DNA from: Candidatus Eiseniibacteriota bacterium
Lineage (GTDB): Bacteria; Eisenbacteria; RBG-16-71-46; CAIMUX01
Direction of reading: 5' to 3'
Assembly (NCBI GenBank): GCA_029569475.1
Contig: JAKQSZ010000002.1
Coordinates: 1 to 64,000 of the forward strand
DNA: 64,000 nucleotides
A program made the position numbers and the translations under genes. The notes under the pieces are model-generated. The model searched no databases. It saw nothing but the letters and a program-made list of their open reading frames with translations, and had not been told where the DNA came from. This document shows positions 55,478 through 63,838 of the stretch, in pieces (position 1 is the stretch's first letter; each line of letters starts with the position of its first letter).

Positions 55478-57090
55478 GACGGCAATCCCCTGCCGTGCGG
55501 CGATGGCAATTGGCGTGTGCATCGATCGCCCTGGCCGCAATGGTCATCCTTTCCGTGGTTCTCGGTTGCTCCCCCGACGACGAGATCGCTGCCCCGGCGT
55601 CGACCGGCTTCGGCGTTGTGGCCGGACAGGTCTTCAGCGACTCGCCGGGAGGACTGGAGGTGCAACTCTCGAGTGTCGGACCGGAAGGATCCTCCGAACG
55701 AGAATTCCGGTGCCTGACCGATCTACAGGGGCGGTACCGTTTCGAGCCCCCGGCCGGTGGATACCTTGTCGGGGTGCGCCGCCCACGGGCCGGCGGGGGG
55801 CGGGACCTGTATTACACAGCGGGGGGGCTTACGACGTCCAAGTCAGATGCCGAGACCTTGTGGGTTGAGGCTGGTCTTCATCCGCGCTATGCCGACTTTC
55901 ATACCGCCACGCTTGTCACCGTTTTGGAGGCGCCAGCCCACCTGGACCCTTCCGAGACCGACGTGGCGGTGTGGAATCTGGACCTTGGCGCTTCCTGGCA
56001 CGCCGCCTTCGCCGAGTCGCTCGTGTGGTCGATGCTGCCGCCTGGCACGTATGCCTTGACCTTTGAGGAGAGGCACGTCCGTCCCCTTTGGGCCGAATGG
56101 GCCTTCGACCCGCAGCAGGCTGGCAGCTTCCAAGTTTCGCCCGACGGCGTGACGAAGCGTTGGTTCAGACCGATCCCGCCCCCTTCCTATGTTCGAGGCC
56201 TTCTGACCGGGGAGTCAGGGTGGGATGACAACACCCGGGCCTCCGTCGTCGACCAGGAGGGGAGAGTCATCGGTGAGGTTCCGATCGCGTTGGACGGGAG
56301 TTTCGACCTCAAGTGCTACCTTGAAGAAGAGGTCCGTGTGCGGCTCTGCGTCGAGGAATACTCGCCGTGCCTATGGTACGGGGGATACGAGTTCGAGAGG
56401 GCCGTTCCCATCCGAGTTGTCCCGGGCGGTGCCCCCACTCAGATCGAAATCGTAGCCGGCTCGATCGAGGTCGCCGTGGAGCCCCCGTCGTCCGATCTCC
56501 CGTTCTCGGTGTCGCTCCGCCTGGAGGACCAGGAAGGTGCGTCCCGAGCGCGAGAATCCTGGTACCCGGACCTACCCGGAGTGCGGTTCCGAGGTCTTCT
56601 CCCCGGCGTGTACTACCTGCATATCGATGCCGGGATGAGAGGTCCGGTGCTTCCGCTCTGGTATCCCGCGGCCGAGACGCGGCAGGAAGCCACTCCGATC
56701 GTCGTCGATGAACAGGGTAACCTCACCCAGGTCTCGATGAGCTTGCTGCTCAATGGGTCGATCGCGGGTACCGTTGTGTTCGACGAAGGCGACGGGAACG
56801 ATGAGGACGTAGATCTCTTCCGCCTCCTTTTGACGTCGAGCGCTTCCGCTGCGGTGCTGGAAGAGCGGGCTTTCCTACGCGTCTCCCCTTCGTTTTCGTT
56901 TGTGTTCTGGCAGCCTGACGGCGATTACAGAGTCGGGTTGGCTCCAGCGGATTTCGACAGCACCGGTGCACTCCCTCCCAAGACAATCTGGTGGCGCGAT
57001 CAGGCCGACTGGGAAGGCGCTGACATCATCAGCGTTCGGGATCATGCCCAGGTCACGGGGATCGAACTCCACTGGCCAAGCCGGCGTTGA
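55474..57090 (+). CDS. Lipoprotein of unknown function (paralogue 2)
   Basis: 538 residues, GTG start overlapping the previous TGA (GTGA), so coupled. Signal peptide and lipobox (SIALAAMVILSVVLGC, Cys about 32). It has beta-sandwich modules like its neighbour: FGVVAGQVFSDSPGGLEVQL, GRYRFEPPAGGYLVGV, LPPGTYALTFE, YVRGLLTGESG, and LLPGVYYLHIDAGMRG…LPLWYPAAETRQEATPIVVDE, which matches the end of paralogue 1. One further C-terminal module follows (GSIAGTVVFDEGDGNDEDVDL). Likely arose by duplication. Function unknown. Confidence 0.75.
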   Translation: MRRQSPAVRRWQLACASIALAAMVILSVVLGCSPDDEIAAPASTGFGVVAGQVFSDSPGGLEVQLSSVGPEGSSEREFRCLTDLQGRYRFEPPAGGYLVGVRRPRAGGGRDLYYTAGGLTTSKSDAETLWVEAGLHPRYADFHTATLVTVLEAPAHLDPSETDVAVWNLDLGASWHAAFAESLVWSMLPPGTYALTFEERHVRPLWAEWAFDPQQAGSFQVSPDGVTKRWFRPIPPPSYVRGLLTGESGWDDNTRASVVDQEGRVIGEVPIALDGSFDLKCYLEEEVRVRLCVEEYSPCLWYGGYEFERAVPIRVVPGGAPTQIEIVAGSIEVAVEPPSSDLPFSVSLRLEDQEGASRARESWYPDLPGVRFRGLLPGVYYLHIDAGMRGPVLPLWYPAAETRQEATPIVVDEQGNLTQVSMSLLLNGSIAGTVVFDEGDGNDEDVDLFRLLLTSSASAAVLEERAFLRVSPSFSFVFWQPDGDYRVGLAPADFDSTGALPPKTIWWRDQADWEGADIISVRDHAQVTGIELHWPSRR

Positions 57091-57159
57091 TGGACGAACC
57101 GACGGAAACGGCCGAATGGGGGTGATGGCCGCAGTGGGGCCGATGGACGACCCTATTCT

Positions 57160-57253
57160 GATAGCCGGACCTTCGCTGATGACCGCACCGGCAGCGATAG
57201 CCGGACCTTCGCTGATGACCGCACCGCCAGCGATAGCCGGACGGCGCTGATGG
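57160..57253. repeat. 36-bp tandem repeat reaching into the glycosyltransferase start
   Basis: Unit 1 at 57160-57195 and unit 2 at 57196-57231 differ at one base. A partial third (57232-57253) has lost 14 bases and contains the glycosyltransferase ATG (57250). The unit begins GATAGCCGGACC and ends GCACCGGCAGC. It is 12 codons long, and one frame through it is open (IAGPSLMTAPAA). Confidence 0.9.
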
Positions 57254-58530
57254 TCGTACCTCCGTTGATCGTCGAACCGGCCGCGATTGTCACGAGCTGG
57301 CCGCTGGATCCGGGACGCGGCAGCGGGACGGCTCGATTCGTCCGCTCCCTTCTGCATGCGTGGGAGAGGATCGGAGCCAACCCCGTCCTGCTGAATCCGA
57401 CTTCGGACATCGAGGATTACGTCGCCTTCACCCTGCGGCGGGTGGCCGACAACCTCGATCTGGCCTCTCATCCTGTCCTGCGGGAGGCGAACGCGGTGGT
57501 CGCCCTGGACTACGACGGCTTCGCCTATGTGCCCGCTCCCGCACAGCGTTTCGTGGTGACCACACGGGCCGTCTTCGCGGATCTGATCGAGACCGAACCG
57601 GAACCGTATCGCAGCATGCTGCGGCTGCAGGCGATGCTGGAAGAGCGCAACGTGGCCCGCGCCGACTGCGTGGTGACGCCCAGCGCCTACGCCCGAGGCC
57701 GGGTCATCGAGTTGTATGGCATCCCGCCGGAACGCGTTCGGGTCATCCACAACGGGATCGATCTCGCCGAGTGGGACGCGCTCGGGGCCAGTCTCGGGGG
57801 CGGTCTCGGAGACGCTCACGGGGACGCTCTCGAGGACGCCCTCGGCGACCCTCCTGGCAAAGGGCCCAGCGACACTGCAGGCAATGCTCATCGCCACGAT
57901 CACGGCAGAGCTCACGGCGACGCTCAACGGGGAGATCGTGAACCTGGTGACCGGCGAGGGGAGAGCCAGGCTCCGACCGTGCTGGCTGTGAGCAAGCTCT
58001 ATCCCCGCAAGATGATTGAAACGCTGGTCCGCGCCACGCCGCTGCTGCGCCGCCGACTGCCGGAGGTCCAGGTCCGAATCGTGGGAGCCGGCTTCCAGTG
58101 GGACGAACTCCGCGCGTTGGCCCGCCAGATCGGGGCCGAAGACGGCATCGCCTGGCTCGGCGACGTCACCGAACGGGCGGCCATCGTGCGGGAGTATCGC
58201 CGCTGCCACGTCTTCACCCATCCCAGCATCCAAGATGCTTTCGCCAACGTCTGCCTGGAGGCGATGGCCTCGGCCCGCCCGCTCGTGGTCTCTGACGCCG
58301 GCTCGATGCCGGAACTGGTGCGGGCCTCCGGGGCCGGTGTCATCGTCCCTCCGCGCGAACCCGAGGCTCTCGCGGAGGCGCTGCTGGCCCTGCTGGTCAA
58401 TGACGCGAGGCGGGAGCAGTTGGGGCAAGCGGGGCGGCGGTTTGCCGAGACGATGACCTGGGAGCGGACCGCCGCCGGATTCCTCGAGGCTCTAGGTTGT
58501 GGAAGCAATCGTGTTGCGAGACCGACATAG
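57250..58530 (+). CDS. GT4-type glycosyltransferase with a low-complexity repeat insert
   Basis: 426 residues. GT-B fold, family 4. The N-terminal half has the Gly-rich donor-side loop (LDPGRGSGTARFVRSLL) and ends VVTPSAYARGRVIELYGIPPERVRVIHNGID. The C-terminal half has VLAVSKLYPRKMIETLVRATPLL, VRIVGAG, WLGDVTERAAIVREYRRCHVFTHPSIQDAFANVCLEAMASARPLVVSDAGSMPE: the E-x7-E motif of GT4. Between them (about 179-236) is a Gly/Asp/His-rich insert built from 12-bp DNA repeats, placed at the inter-domain hinge. It probably transfers a sugar in envelope polysaccharide synthesis; donor and acceptor are unknown. Confidence 0.85.
   Translation: MVVPPLIVEPAAIVTSWPLDPGRGSGTARFVRSLLHAWERIGANPVLLNPTSDIEDYVAFTLRRVADNLDLASHPVLREANAVVALDYDGFAYVPAPAQRFVVTTRAVFADLIETEPEPYRSMLRLQAMLEERNVARADCVVTPSAYARGRVIELYGIPPERVRVIHNGIDLAEWDALGASLGGGLGDAHGDALEDALGDPPGKGPSDTAGNAHRHDHGRAHGDAQRGDREPGDRRGESQAPTVLAVSKLYPRKMIETLVRATPLLRRRLPEVQVRIVGAGFQWDELRALARQIGAEDGIAWLGDVTERAAIVREYRRCHVFTHPSIQDAFANVCLEAMASARPLVVSDAGSMPELVRASGAGVIVPPREPEALAEALLALLVNDARREQLGQAGRRFAETMTWERTAAGFLEALGCGSNRVARPT
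57787..57858. repeat. Six degenerate 12-bp tandem repeats inside the glycosyltransferase gene
   Basis: Units start at 57787, 57799, 57811, 57823, 57835 and 57847, with consensus GACGCTCTCGGG. Being 12 bp long they keep the frame and encode four-residue units (ASLG, GGLG, DAHG, DALE, DALG, DPPG). Further degenerate copies may follow to ~57940. Confidence 0.8.
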
Positions 58531-58620
58531 CCGAAGGCGGAGGCGGCCAGTTGACGGCACCAGCGGATTTTCGGGCATGCCGAGACCGTTTGGGCCCGTT
58601 TCTCGCTCCTGCCACTCCTG

Positions 58621-59886
58621 GTGTCGTCACGTCGTCAACATGGTCAGCGGCCGGTCGGCTCGGACCCCGCCGCCGTTGCGCCCGCCACGAGCGAGGGGCA
58701 CGCCCCCTCGGTGCCGTCACCCCGCGGTGCTCGTGGCAAGCGGACCAGATCGTCGCGGTCGCTCCCCCTCGGCCCGACCGCACGCTTTCCCCACTGTCCC
58801 AACCGCCACTGCCCCTTCTACGAACCCTCGCCCCTCTGGAGCTACCGCCATTGGGGCTTCTATCACGCACCAGCTTCTCCCCAGCCGCTCCGACGCTACC
58901 GCTGCCTCCACTGCCGCAGAACCTTCACCGCCCGCACCTTCTCCGCCACCTACTGGCTCCATCGCCACGACCTGTTCCTGGACATCGTCCGCCAGTCCGT
59001 CGCCGGTTCCGGGATCCGCCAGATCGCCCGGACCCAGGGGGTTTCCCACTCCACCGTCGCCCTGCACCTGACCCGGGCCGCCCGCTACTGCCTGGTCCTC
59101 CATCGACAGCTCTTCGCGCAGGCGCGCATCCAGGAGCCGGTCTGCTTCGACGGCTTCGAGACCTTCGAGTACTCCCAGTTCTTCCCCTACCACATCAACA
59201 TCGCCGCCGGGCAACAGAGCTGGTGCCTCTACCACTTCAACGACTCCCCCCTGCGGCGCAAGGGCACCATGACGCCAGGGCAGAAGGAGCGGCGCAAACA
59301 GCTGGAGGACCTGCTCGGCCGGCCCGATCCCAAGGCGATCGAGAACTCCGTCCATGACCTGCTGCGGGAGCTGTTCCCCTTGCTGCCGAATGACCCCTCT
59401 CCCCGCCTGGACCTGCACAGTGACGAGCATCCCACCTATGTCCGCTCGATCCGGCGCCTCCGCCAGCTCGACGATGCACCCGAGATCACCCATGCCCGCA
59501 CCTCCTCGAAGGACCCGCGGACGCGCGGCAACGCCCTCTTCCCGGTCAACCTGGCCGATCTGCTCCTGCGTCACAGCGAGGCGGATCACCGGCGGGAGAC
59601 GATCGCCTTCGACAAGCGCCGTCAGGGCGGGCTGGAGCGAATGGCGATCTTCGTGGTCTGGCGCAACCTGATCAAGTGGCGGCGGGAGAACCAGCCGGGG
59701 GAGACGGCGGCGATGGCCGCCGGGGTGGTCCAGCGGCGCTGGCGTTGGAGCGAGGTCTTCGCGAGGCGGCGGTTCCCGCGGCGGGCCGAGTTGCCCGGCT
59801 CCTGGTGGAGTTACTACTGGCGGCGGGTCAAGACGGCCGCGCTGGGGGAGAGGCAGACGGAGAACCTGCTGAAGTTCGCGTTCTGA
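58621..59886 (+). CDS. Transposase-like protein with N-terminal zinc ribbon
   Basis: 421 residues from GTG 58621; GTG 58711 is an alternative. After a basic leader comes a CxxC…CxxC zinc ribbon (FPHCPNRHCPFYEP … RYRCLHCRRTF, about 55-110), as in IS1/IS1595-type transposases. An HTH follows (SGIRQIARTQGVSHSTVALHL). A DDE-like catalytic region has VCFDGFETFEYSQFFPYHINIA (first Asp) and RLDLHSDEHPTYVRSI (second Asp). The end, ETIAFDKRRQGGLERMAIFVVWRNLIKW, may carry the third acidic residue. I could not find terminal inverted repeats or target duplications, so it may be an immobile or domesticated copy. Confidence 0.7.
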   Translation: MSSRRQHGQRPVGSDPAAVAPATSEGHAPSVPSPRGARGKRTRSSRSLPLGPTARFPHCPNRHCPFYEPSPLWSYRHWGFYHAPASPQPLRRYRCLHCRRTFTARTFSATYWLHRHDLFLDIVRQSVAGSGIRQIARTQGVSHSTVALHLTRAARYCLVLHRQLFAQARIQEPVCFDGFETFEYSQFFPYHINIAAGQQSWCLYHFNDSPLRRKGTMTPGQKERRKQLEDLLGRPDPKAIENSVHDLLRELFPLLPNDPSPRLDLHSDEHPTYVRSIRRLRQLDDAPEITHARTSSKDPRTRGNALFPVNLADLLLRHSEADHRRETIAFDKRRQGGLERMAIFVVWRNLIKWRRENQPGETAAMAAGVVQRRWRWSEVFARRRFPRRAELPGSWWSYYWRRVKTAALGERQTENLLKFAF

Positions 59887-60112
59887 CCGCTAGGACTCGC
59901 TGCGACCGATCAGCCCGGTTACCGATCAGCCTGGTCACATCGTTGGCTTCGCAGCCCTTCTCATGTCCCCTCTTCAGGTCTTGACTCCCCACGAGAGCCT
60001 CAACCGTCATTCGATTGGAGCCAGACCTTACGTCCCCAGGCGTGGGAGCGTCCGGCGGGACCACCGTCGAACGCTCGTCGCTACCCACCCAACACAATTC
60101 CTTCCACAATCA

Positions 60113-60340
60113 TCAGACCTTGATCAGCGCCTCCATCTCCGGAAACCGCTCCCGGAGGACACGCTCCACCCCGGCGTGCAGGGTGATCTGAGAACTCGGA
60201 CAGGAGCCGCACGCTCCCATCAGCCGCACATAGATGTTGTTGTCCTTTACCTCGACGACCTCGATGTTCCCGCCGTCCATCATGATGGCCGGGCGAATGC
60301 GTTCATCGAGGGCTGCTTCCACGGATTCCTTGGTGAGCAT
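60113..60340 (-). CDS. NifU C-terminal-type Fe-S cluster scaffold (Nfu-like)
   Basis: 75 residues, a single NifU C-terminal domain. IRPAIMMDGGNIEVVEV is the usual N-terminal half. The CGSC pair (C44, C47) in LMGACGSCPSSQITL binds a cluster at a dimer interface. It delivers [4Fe-4S] clusters to apo-proteins; Fe-S clients nearby include QueG, NadA and aconitase. GGGAG precedes the ATG and a good sigma-70-type promoter lies just upstream. Confidence 0.94.
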   Translation of the reverse strand: MLTKESVEAALDERIRPAIMMDGGNIEVVEVKDNNIYVRLMGACGSCPSSQITLHAGVERVLRERFPEMEALIKV

Positions 60341-60387
60341 GTCTGGGGCTCCCTTCCGATGCTGCCAATCTGGGTCATTCGCGCTCG

Positions 60388-60416
60388 ATGCTATCCAGGG
60401 GCGGGCCGCGAGTCAA
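60388..60416 (-). promoter_or_regulatory. Sigma-70-type promoter of the Nfu-like gene
   Basis: On the minus strand: -35 TTGACT (60411-60416), 17-base spacer, -10 TAGCAT (60388-60393). The predicted start is about 41 bases before the ATG. Confidence 0.6.
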
Positions 60417-60520
60417 CCCGGGCGCCCGATCCGATCCCGGTGAGTCGCGGGACACGGGTGCGCAAGCCCTGGCCCCGGCCTCAACATATGGTTGGATGCG
60501 CGGCCGGCCTGGCCGGAAGT

Positions 60521-60565
60521 GGCTGCCGCGGCATCGGCTGTTACTGCGTCGGCTGTCACGGCATC
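60521..60565. repeat. Three degenerate 15-bp tandem repeats
   Basis: Units at 60521-60535, 60536-60550 and 60551-60565, consensus GGCTGTCACGGCATC. They lie in the 304-base gap between the Nfu-like gene and queG (60341-60644), in which I see no gene, only the Nfu promoter and this array. Confidence 0.65.
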
Positions 60566-60644
60566 CGGCGGCAGGGGCGGCCAGATGTCACCGCCTTCGG
60601 CTCGGGACTCGAGATCAGTGAGGCAGGATCGCTGTCATCGCGCT

Positions 60645-61817
60645 TCATCGATCCCGGTAGGCGCGCGCGGCCTGCCCGTTACGCCGCGCCTGGCCGGGTT
60701 TGATCCGCGACAGGGCCGACCCGCGGACCAGATCGCGCCATGTCTCATCGGAGACCTCGGACCATTGCTCCGGGGTAAGGGCGGCGGGCCCGTCGAGACG
60801 CGGCGCGAACCTCGCCTCCGGGGATACCGTTGCCTTGGAGTTCCAGGGACAGACATCCTGGCAGAGGTCGCACCCCGCCAGCCAGTCCCCAACCGCGCCG
60901 GCCTGCTCGGGCGAAAAGCTCCCTCGATACTCGAGGTTGAGGTACGAGATGCAGAGCCGCGCGTCGAGCACGTAGGGCTCGACGAGCGCTCCGGTGGGGC
61001 AGACGTCCAGGCAACGGCGGCACGTGCCGCAGGAGTCGGCCACCACCGGGTCGGGAGGCAGTTCGAGGTCCAGGAAGATCTCCCCGATGAAGAACCACGA
61101 CCCCAGCCGGCGATCGATCAGGCAGGTGTTCTTGCCCAGCCAACCCAGGCCGGCGGCCGCGGCCCAGGCTTTGTCCATCACCGGTGACGTGTCGCACGCC
61201 CGGCGGCCGGTGACGCCGGGACAGGCCTCGCGAATCCTGGCCTCGAGCGCTTCGAGCTTTTCCCGCATGACCTCGTGATAGTCTGCGCCCCAGGCATAGC
61301 GGGAAACGCGACCCGCCTTCGGGGAGAGGGGAACGGAGTCGGAATGATAGTAAGGAAGCGCCACGGTGATGCACGACCGCATCCCCGGGAGAATCGCCTG
61401 CGGGTCCAGCCGCCGGGCCGGATCCCGTGCCATGTATGCCATCTCGCCGTGGAGTTCCCGGCGCAACCAGTCCAGCAGCCGGCGGCTCCCCGATGGTTCC
61501 TCGGCCACGGCGATCGCCACGCGGGCAAAGCCGAGTTCGGCTCCCCACTCACGGATGAGTTGCTTGCGGCGAGTCGGCGTCAGGTCGGGTTCTCCCTCGT
61601 CTCGGCGGCGCCCTCCGGCGAGCGTTCCCTGGCGCTTTGATGTCCGGGAAAGCTCGCCCGGCCGATCCGCCTTGAAACGCGGCGCTCGCCGGATGCGAGA
61701 CGCCGCGCCTGGACAGAATCGGCAGGATGACAGCGAACGCCCACGATGCCGCGAAATGGCGGCCGTATCCAGTTCGGCGCCGTGCGGCAGTGCGCCCGGG
61801 CGGCGTTCCTGTCTCAT
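60645..61817 (-). CDS. queG: Epoxyqueuosine reductase QueG
   Basis: Up to 390 residues. It performs the last step of queuosine tRNA modification, reducing epoxyqueuosine with cobalamin and two [4Fe-4S] clusters. Motifs: HGEMAYMARDPARRLDPQAILPGMRS; the catalytic region CDTSPVMDKAWAAAAGLGWLGKNTCLID; and two ferredoxin-type clusters, SCGTCRRCLDVCPTGAL and GCDLCQDVCPWN. Homology begins at about codon 79. The only standard in-frame start is ATG 61817, which has no ribosome-binding site. A CTG at 61583 with GGGAG ~10 bases upstream would give a normal 312-residue protein and may be the real start. Confidence 0.92.
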   Translation of the reverse strand: MRQERRPGALPHGAELDTAAISRHRGRSLSSCRFCPGAASRIRRAPRFKADRPGELSRTSKRQGTLAGGRRRDEGEPDLTPTRRKQLIREWGAELGFARVAIAVAEEPSGSRRLLDWLRRELHGEMAYMARDPARRLDPQAILPGMRSCITVALPYYHSDSVPLSPKAGRVSRYAWGADYHEVMREKLEALEARIREACPGVTGRRACDTSPVMDKAWAAAAGLGWLGKNTCLIDRRLGSWFFIGEIFLDLELPPDPVVADSCGTCRRCLDVCPTGALVEPYVLDARLCISYLNLEYRGSFSPEQAGAVGDWLAGCDLCQDVCPWNSKATVSPEARFAPRLDGPAALTPEQWSEVSDETWRDLVRGSALSRIKPGQARRNGQAARAYRDR

Positions 61818-61921
61818 GGCCAGCCAGCGATACTCGCGGCTTGATCAGCGATCCGCGAGACCTCGCGCGCGATCAGCCGCTGCGCTCGCCCTTCGGCCAG
61901 AGGCCCGCGTTCACACCGGGA

Positions 61922-63733
61922 TCAGCCAAGGCGCTCCGGGTGGACCTTCACACCGAACTTCTTGCGGGCCTCTGCCAGTTCCCGCTCGATGACCTCGGTC
62001 TTCTTGCGCTCACGGATGCCGGTCGCGATGCGCGGAGTCGCCTCGTCGAGCGTCATCGGGCGCGCCGGCTGGATGTCCTGCGTGCGGACCAGAGCCGGGC
62101 CGGCCGGCGACGACACCACATCGGAGATCATCCCGGGTTCCATGGTCTTGGCGATCTCGACGTACGGTTGCCAGGCCGGGAACGGCGCTGGCCGGCTGGT
62201 GTCGATCATATCGGTGGGAGGCTGATAGTTGATCGCCGGGTCGGTGGCGGCCTCCGCCGGGGCCAGGTCGAACCAGAGCAGGGGCGCGCCGGCACGCAGC
62301 TTCTTCAGCGTGGCACGGCAACGATCCTCCTTGCCGGCCGGATAGGTCAGGGAACTGAAAGAGATCATCATCGGCCTCTTGTACAGATCCGAGTTCTTGT
62401 CGTACTCGGCCTTGATCTCTTCCGGCGTCGGCTCGGTTTCCTTGAGCGTCGCGAGGTGATCGTAGTACTGGTTCAGCCAGGCCTCTTCCTGGATGCGCTT
62501 GTTCAGCCGGGCGAAGTCCGGCGTCTCCGGGAAACCTTGCCGTTCCGCGGTCTGCTGGTAAAGGAGCCGGTAGATGCGGCTCTCGATCTGGAACTTGGCT
62601 CGCTCGACGTCACCCTGCGTCGGCCAGAAATCGAGGTCGATGTTGTCCAGCGAGCGGATGAAGTCGTTTACCGTGTAGGTCTTGCCATAGAGATCGAAGA
62701 CCGGGGTGTCCTTGTGCTCGGCCGGCACGCGTGAAGAGGGAACCGTAAGGCCCGGGTAGTCCACCGGCTGGCCCGCGAGGCCGGCCGCGTTCACCGAGTC
62801 CCAGAAGGCCGACATGAGCTCGATGACGGGCGGGAAGTTCTGCCGGTGGAACTTCAGGCCGGACTCCTGGCGCAGGCTGTCCATCCACTGCTGGTAGAAG
62901 CCCATGTAGCCGAGGTTCTCCAGGATTGGCCGGGTGCGCTCGGCAAAGCCCGGATCGCTGGCTTCGGCCAGCGGCCGGTACCGCAGGATCTTGATGACGA
63001 TGACACCCTGGCTTGTCTCCAGCGGCCCGCTCATCTCCCCCTCGGGCAGATTGCGGATCAGCCCCTGGAGGTGCAGGGCCGGGCTCTGGCGCCGGTCGGT
63101 GATCCTGACCGTCGTCTCCATCCACTTGACCGGGCGGCCCGCGGCATCGACCCGGGGCTTTTCTCCCGGCATGGTGGGACGCTGCTCAATGCCGAAGCGT
63201 TCCGCGATCTCCTCGAAGGTCGCGCCGGCCTGCTGCGCCTCATAGACCTTGGGGCCGTTGTCCTTGTGCCCGATGCTGACGACGCGGATGTCCGCCTCGC
63301 GGGAGACCAGGGGGATGTTCCGGGTTACCTCCTCGTCTTCCAGGCGATAGAGGCCGCGCCGGTACTTGAGGAACTCCCGTTGGAGCGCCTTCTCGTAGGA
63401 GATCCGGGTGTAACGGGCATGACGGCCCTCGAGGGCCGGCTTGGCCTCCCGGGAGATGCGCAGCAGGGCCTCCTTGTCGGCCAGGGTGCTCGCGAAGTTC
63501 GTGCGCGATTCCACCTTCACCGTATCGAAGGCGCCCTCGCCGTTGACGCGATCGAACTCCTGCTTCACCTGGTCCCGCGTCATCGACCAACCCTTCAGGG
63601 AAACGGCGGCGTCCGCCGGCTCGCTGCTGCAGCCGCCCCCGAACAGGACCGCGGCCGCGGCCGTGAGCACGATGACGCTCGGCACGCCCCAGATCAGGAT
63701 TCCGGCCCGCCGCCGGTGTTTCGCCAGGATCAC
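61922..63733 (-). CDS. Lipoprotein peptidyl-prolyl isomerase, PpiC/SurA-like
   Basis: 603 residues from GTG 63733, which has AAGGAGGG upstream; ATG 63769 is less likely. Basic n-region, hydrophobic segment and lipobox-like GGGCSS. The N-terminal helical chaperone part (LSLKGWSMTRDQVKQEFDRV; TNFASTLADKEALLRISREA) resembles SurA/PrsA. A parvulin domain lies at about 150-275 (DIRVVSIGHKDNGPKVYEAQQAGATFEEIAERFGI, IRNLPEGEMSGPLETSQGVIVIKIL). A second, more diverged parvulin-like segment is near 470-590 (MMISFSSLTYPA; ISDVVSSPAGPALVRTQDIQP). It probably folds outer-membrane proteins in the periplasm; the next gene upstream encodes an outer-membrane barrel. Confidence 0.85.
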   Translation of the reverse strand: MILAKHRRRAGILIWGVPSVIVLTAAAAVLFGGGCSSEPADAAVSLKGWSMTRDQVKQEFDRVNGEGAFDTVKVESRTNFASTLADKEALLRISREAKPALEGRHARYTRISYEKALQREFLKYRRGLYRLEDEEVTRNIPLVSREADIRVVSIGHKDNGPKVYEAQQAGATFEEIAERFGIEQRPTMPGEKPRVDAAGRPVKWMETTVRITDRRQSPALHLQGLIRNLPEGEMSGPLETSQGVIVIKILRYRPLAEASDPGFAERTRPILENLGYMGFYQQWMDSLRQESGLKFHRQNFPPVIELMSAFWDSVNAAGLAGQPVDYPGLTVPSSRVPAEHKDTPVFDLYGKTYTVNDFIRSLDNIDLDFWPTQGDVERAKFQIESRIYRLLYQQTAERQGFPETPDFARLNKRIQEEAWLNQYYDHLATLKETEPTPEEIKAEYDKNSDLYKRPMMISFSSLTYPAGKEDRCRATLKKLRAGAPLLWFDLAPAEAATDPAINYQPPTDMIDTSRPAPFPAWQPYVEIAKTMEPGMISDVVSSPAGPALVRTQDIQPARPMTLDEATPRIATGIRERKKTEVIERELAEARKKFGVKVHPERLG

Positions 63734-63838
63734 GCTAGTTCCCTCCTTGTGTCTTGACCGATTGTCCATACCGCCTTGCCCCCGCGGCCCCGCGGAGCGG
63801 CGGTCCCGCTGATCTCCACAAAAACTTCGTCCAGTGTA

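Noticed and set aside
58501..60110. Insertion-sequence boundaries around the transposase-like gene
   Set aside because: No inverted repeats or direct target duplications could be matched by eye; the repeated ACCGATCAGCC after the gene has no upstream partner.
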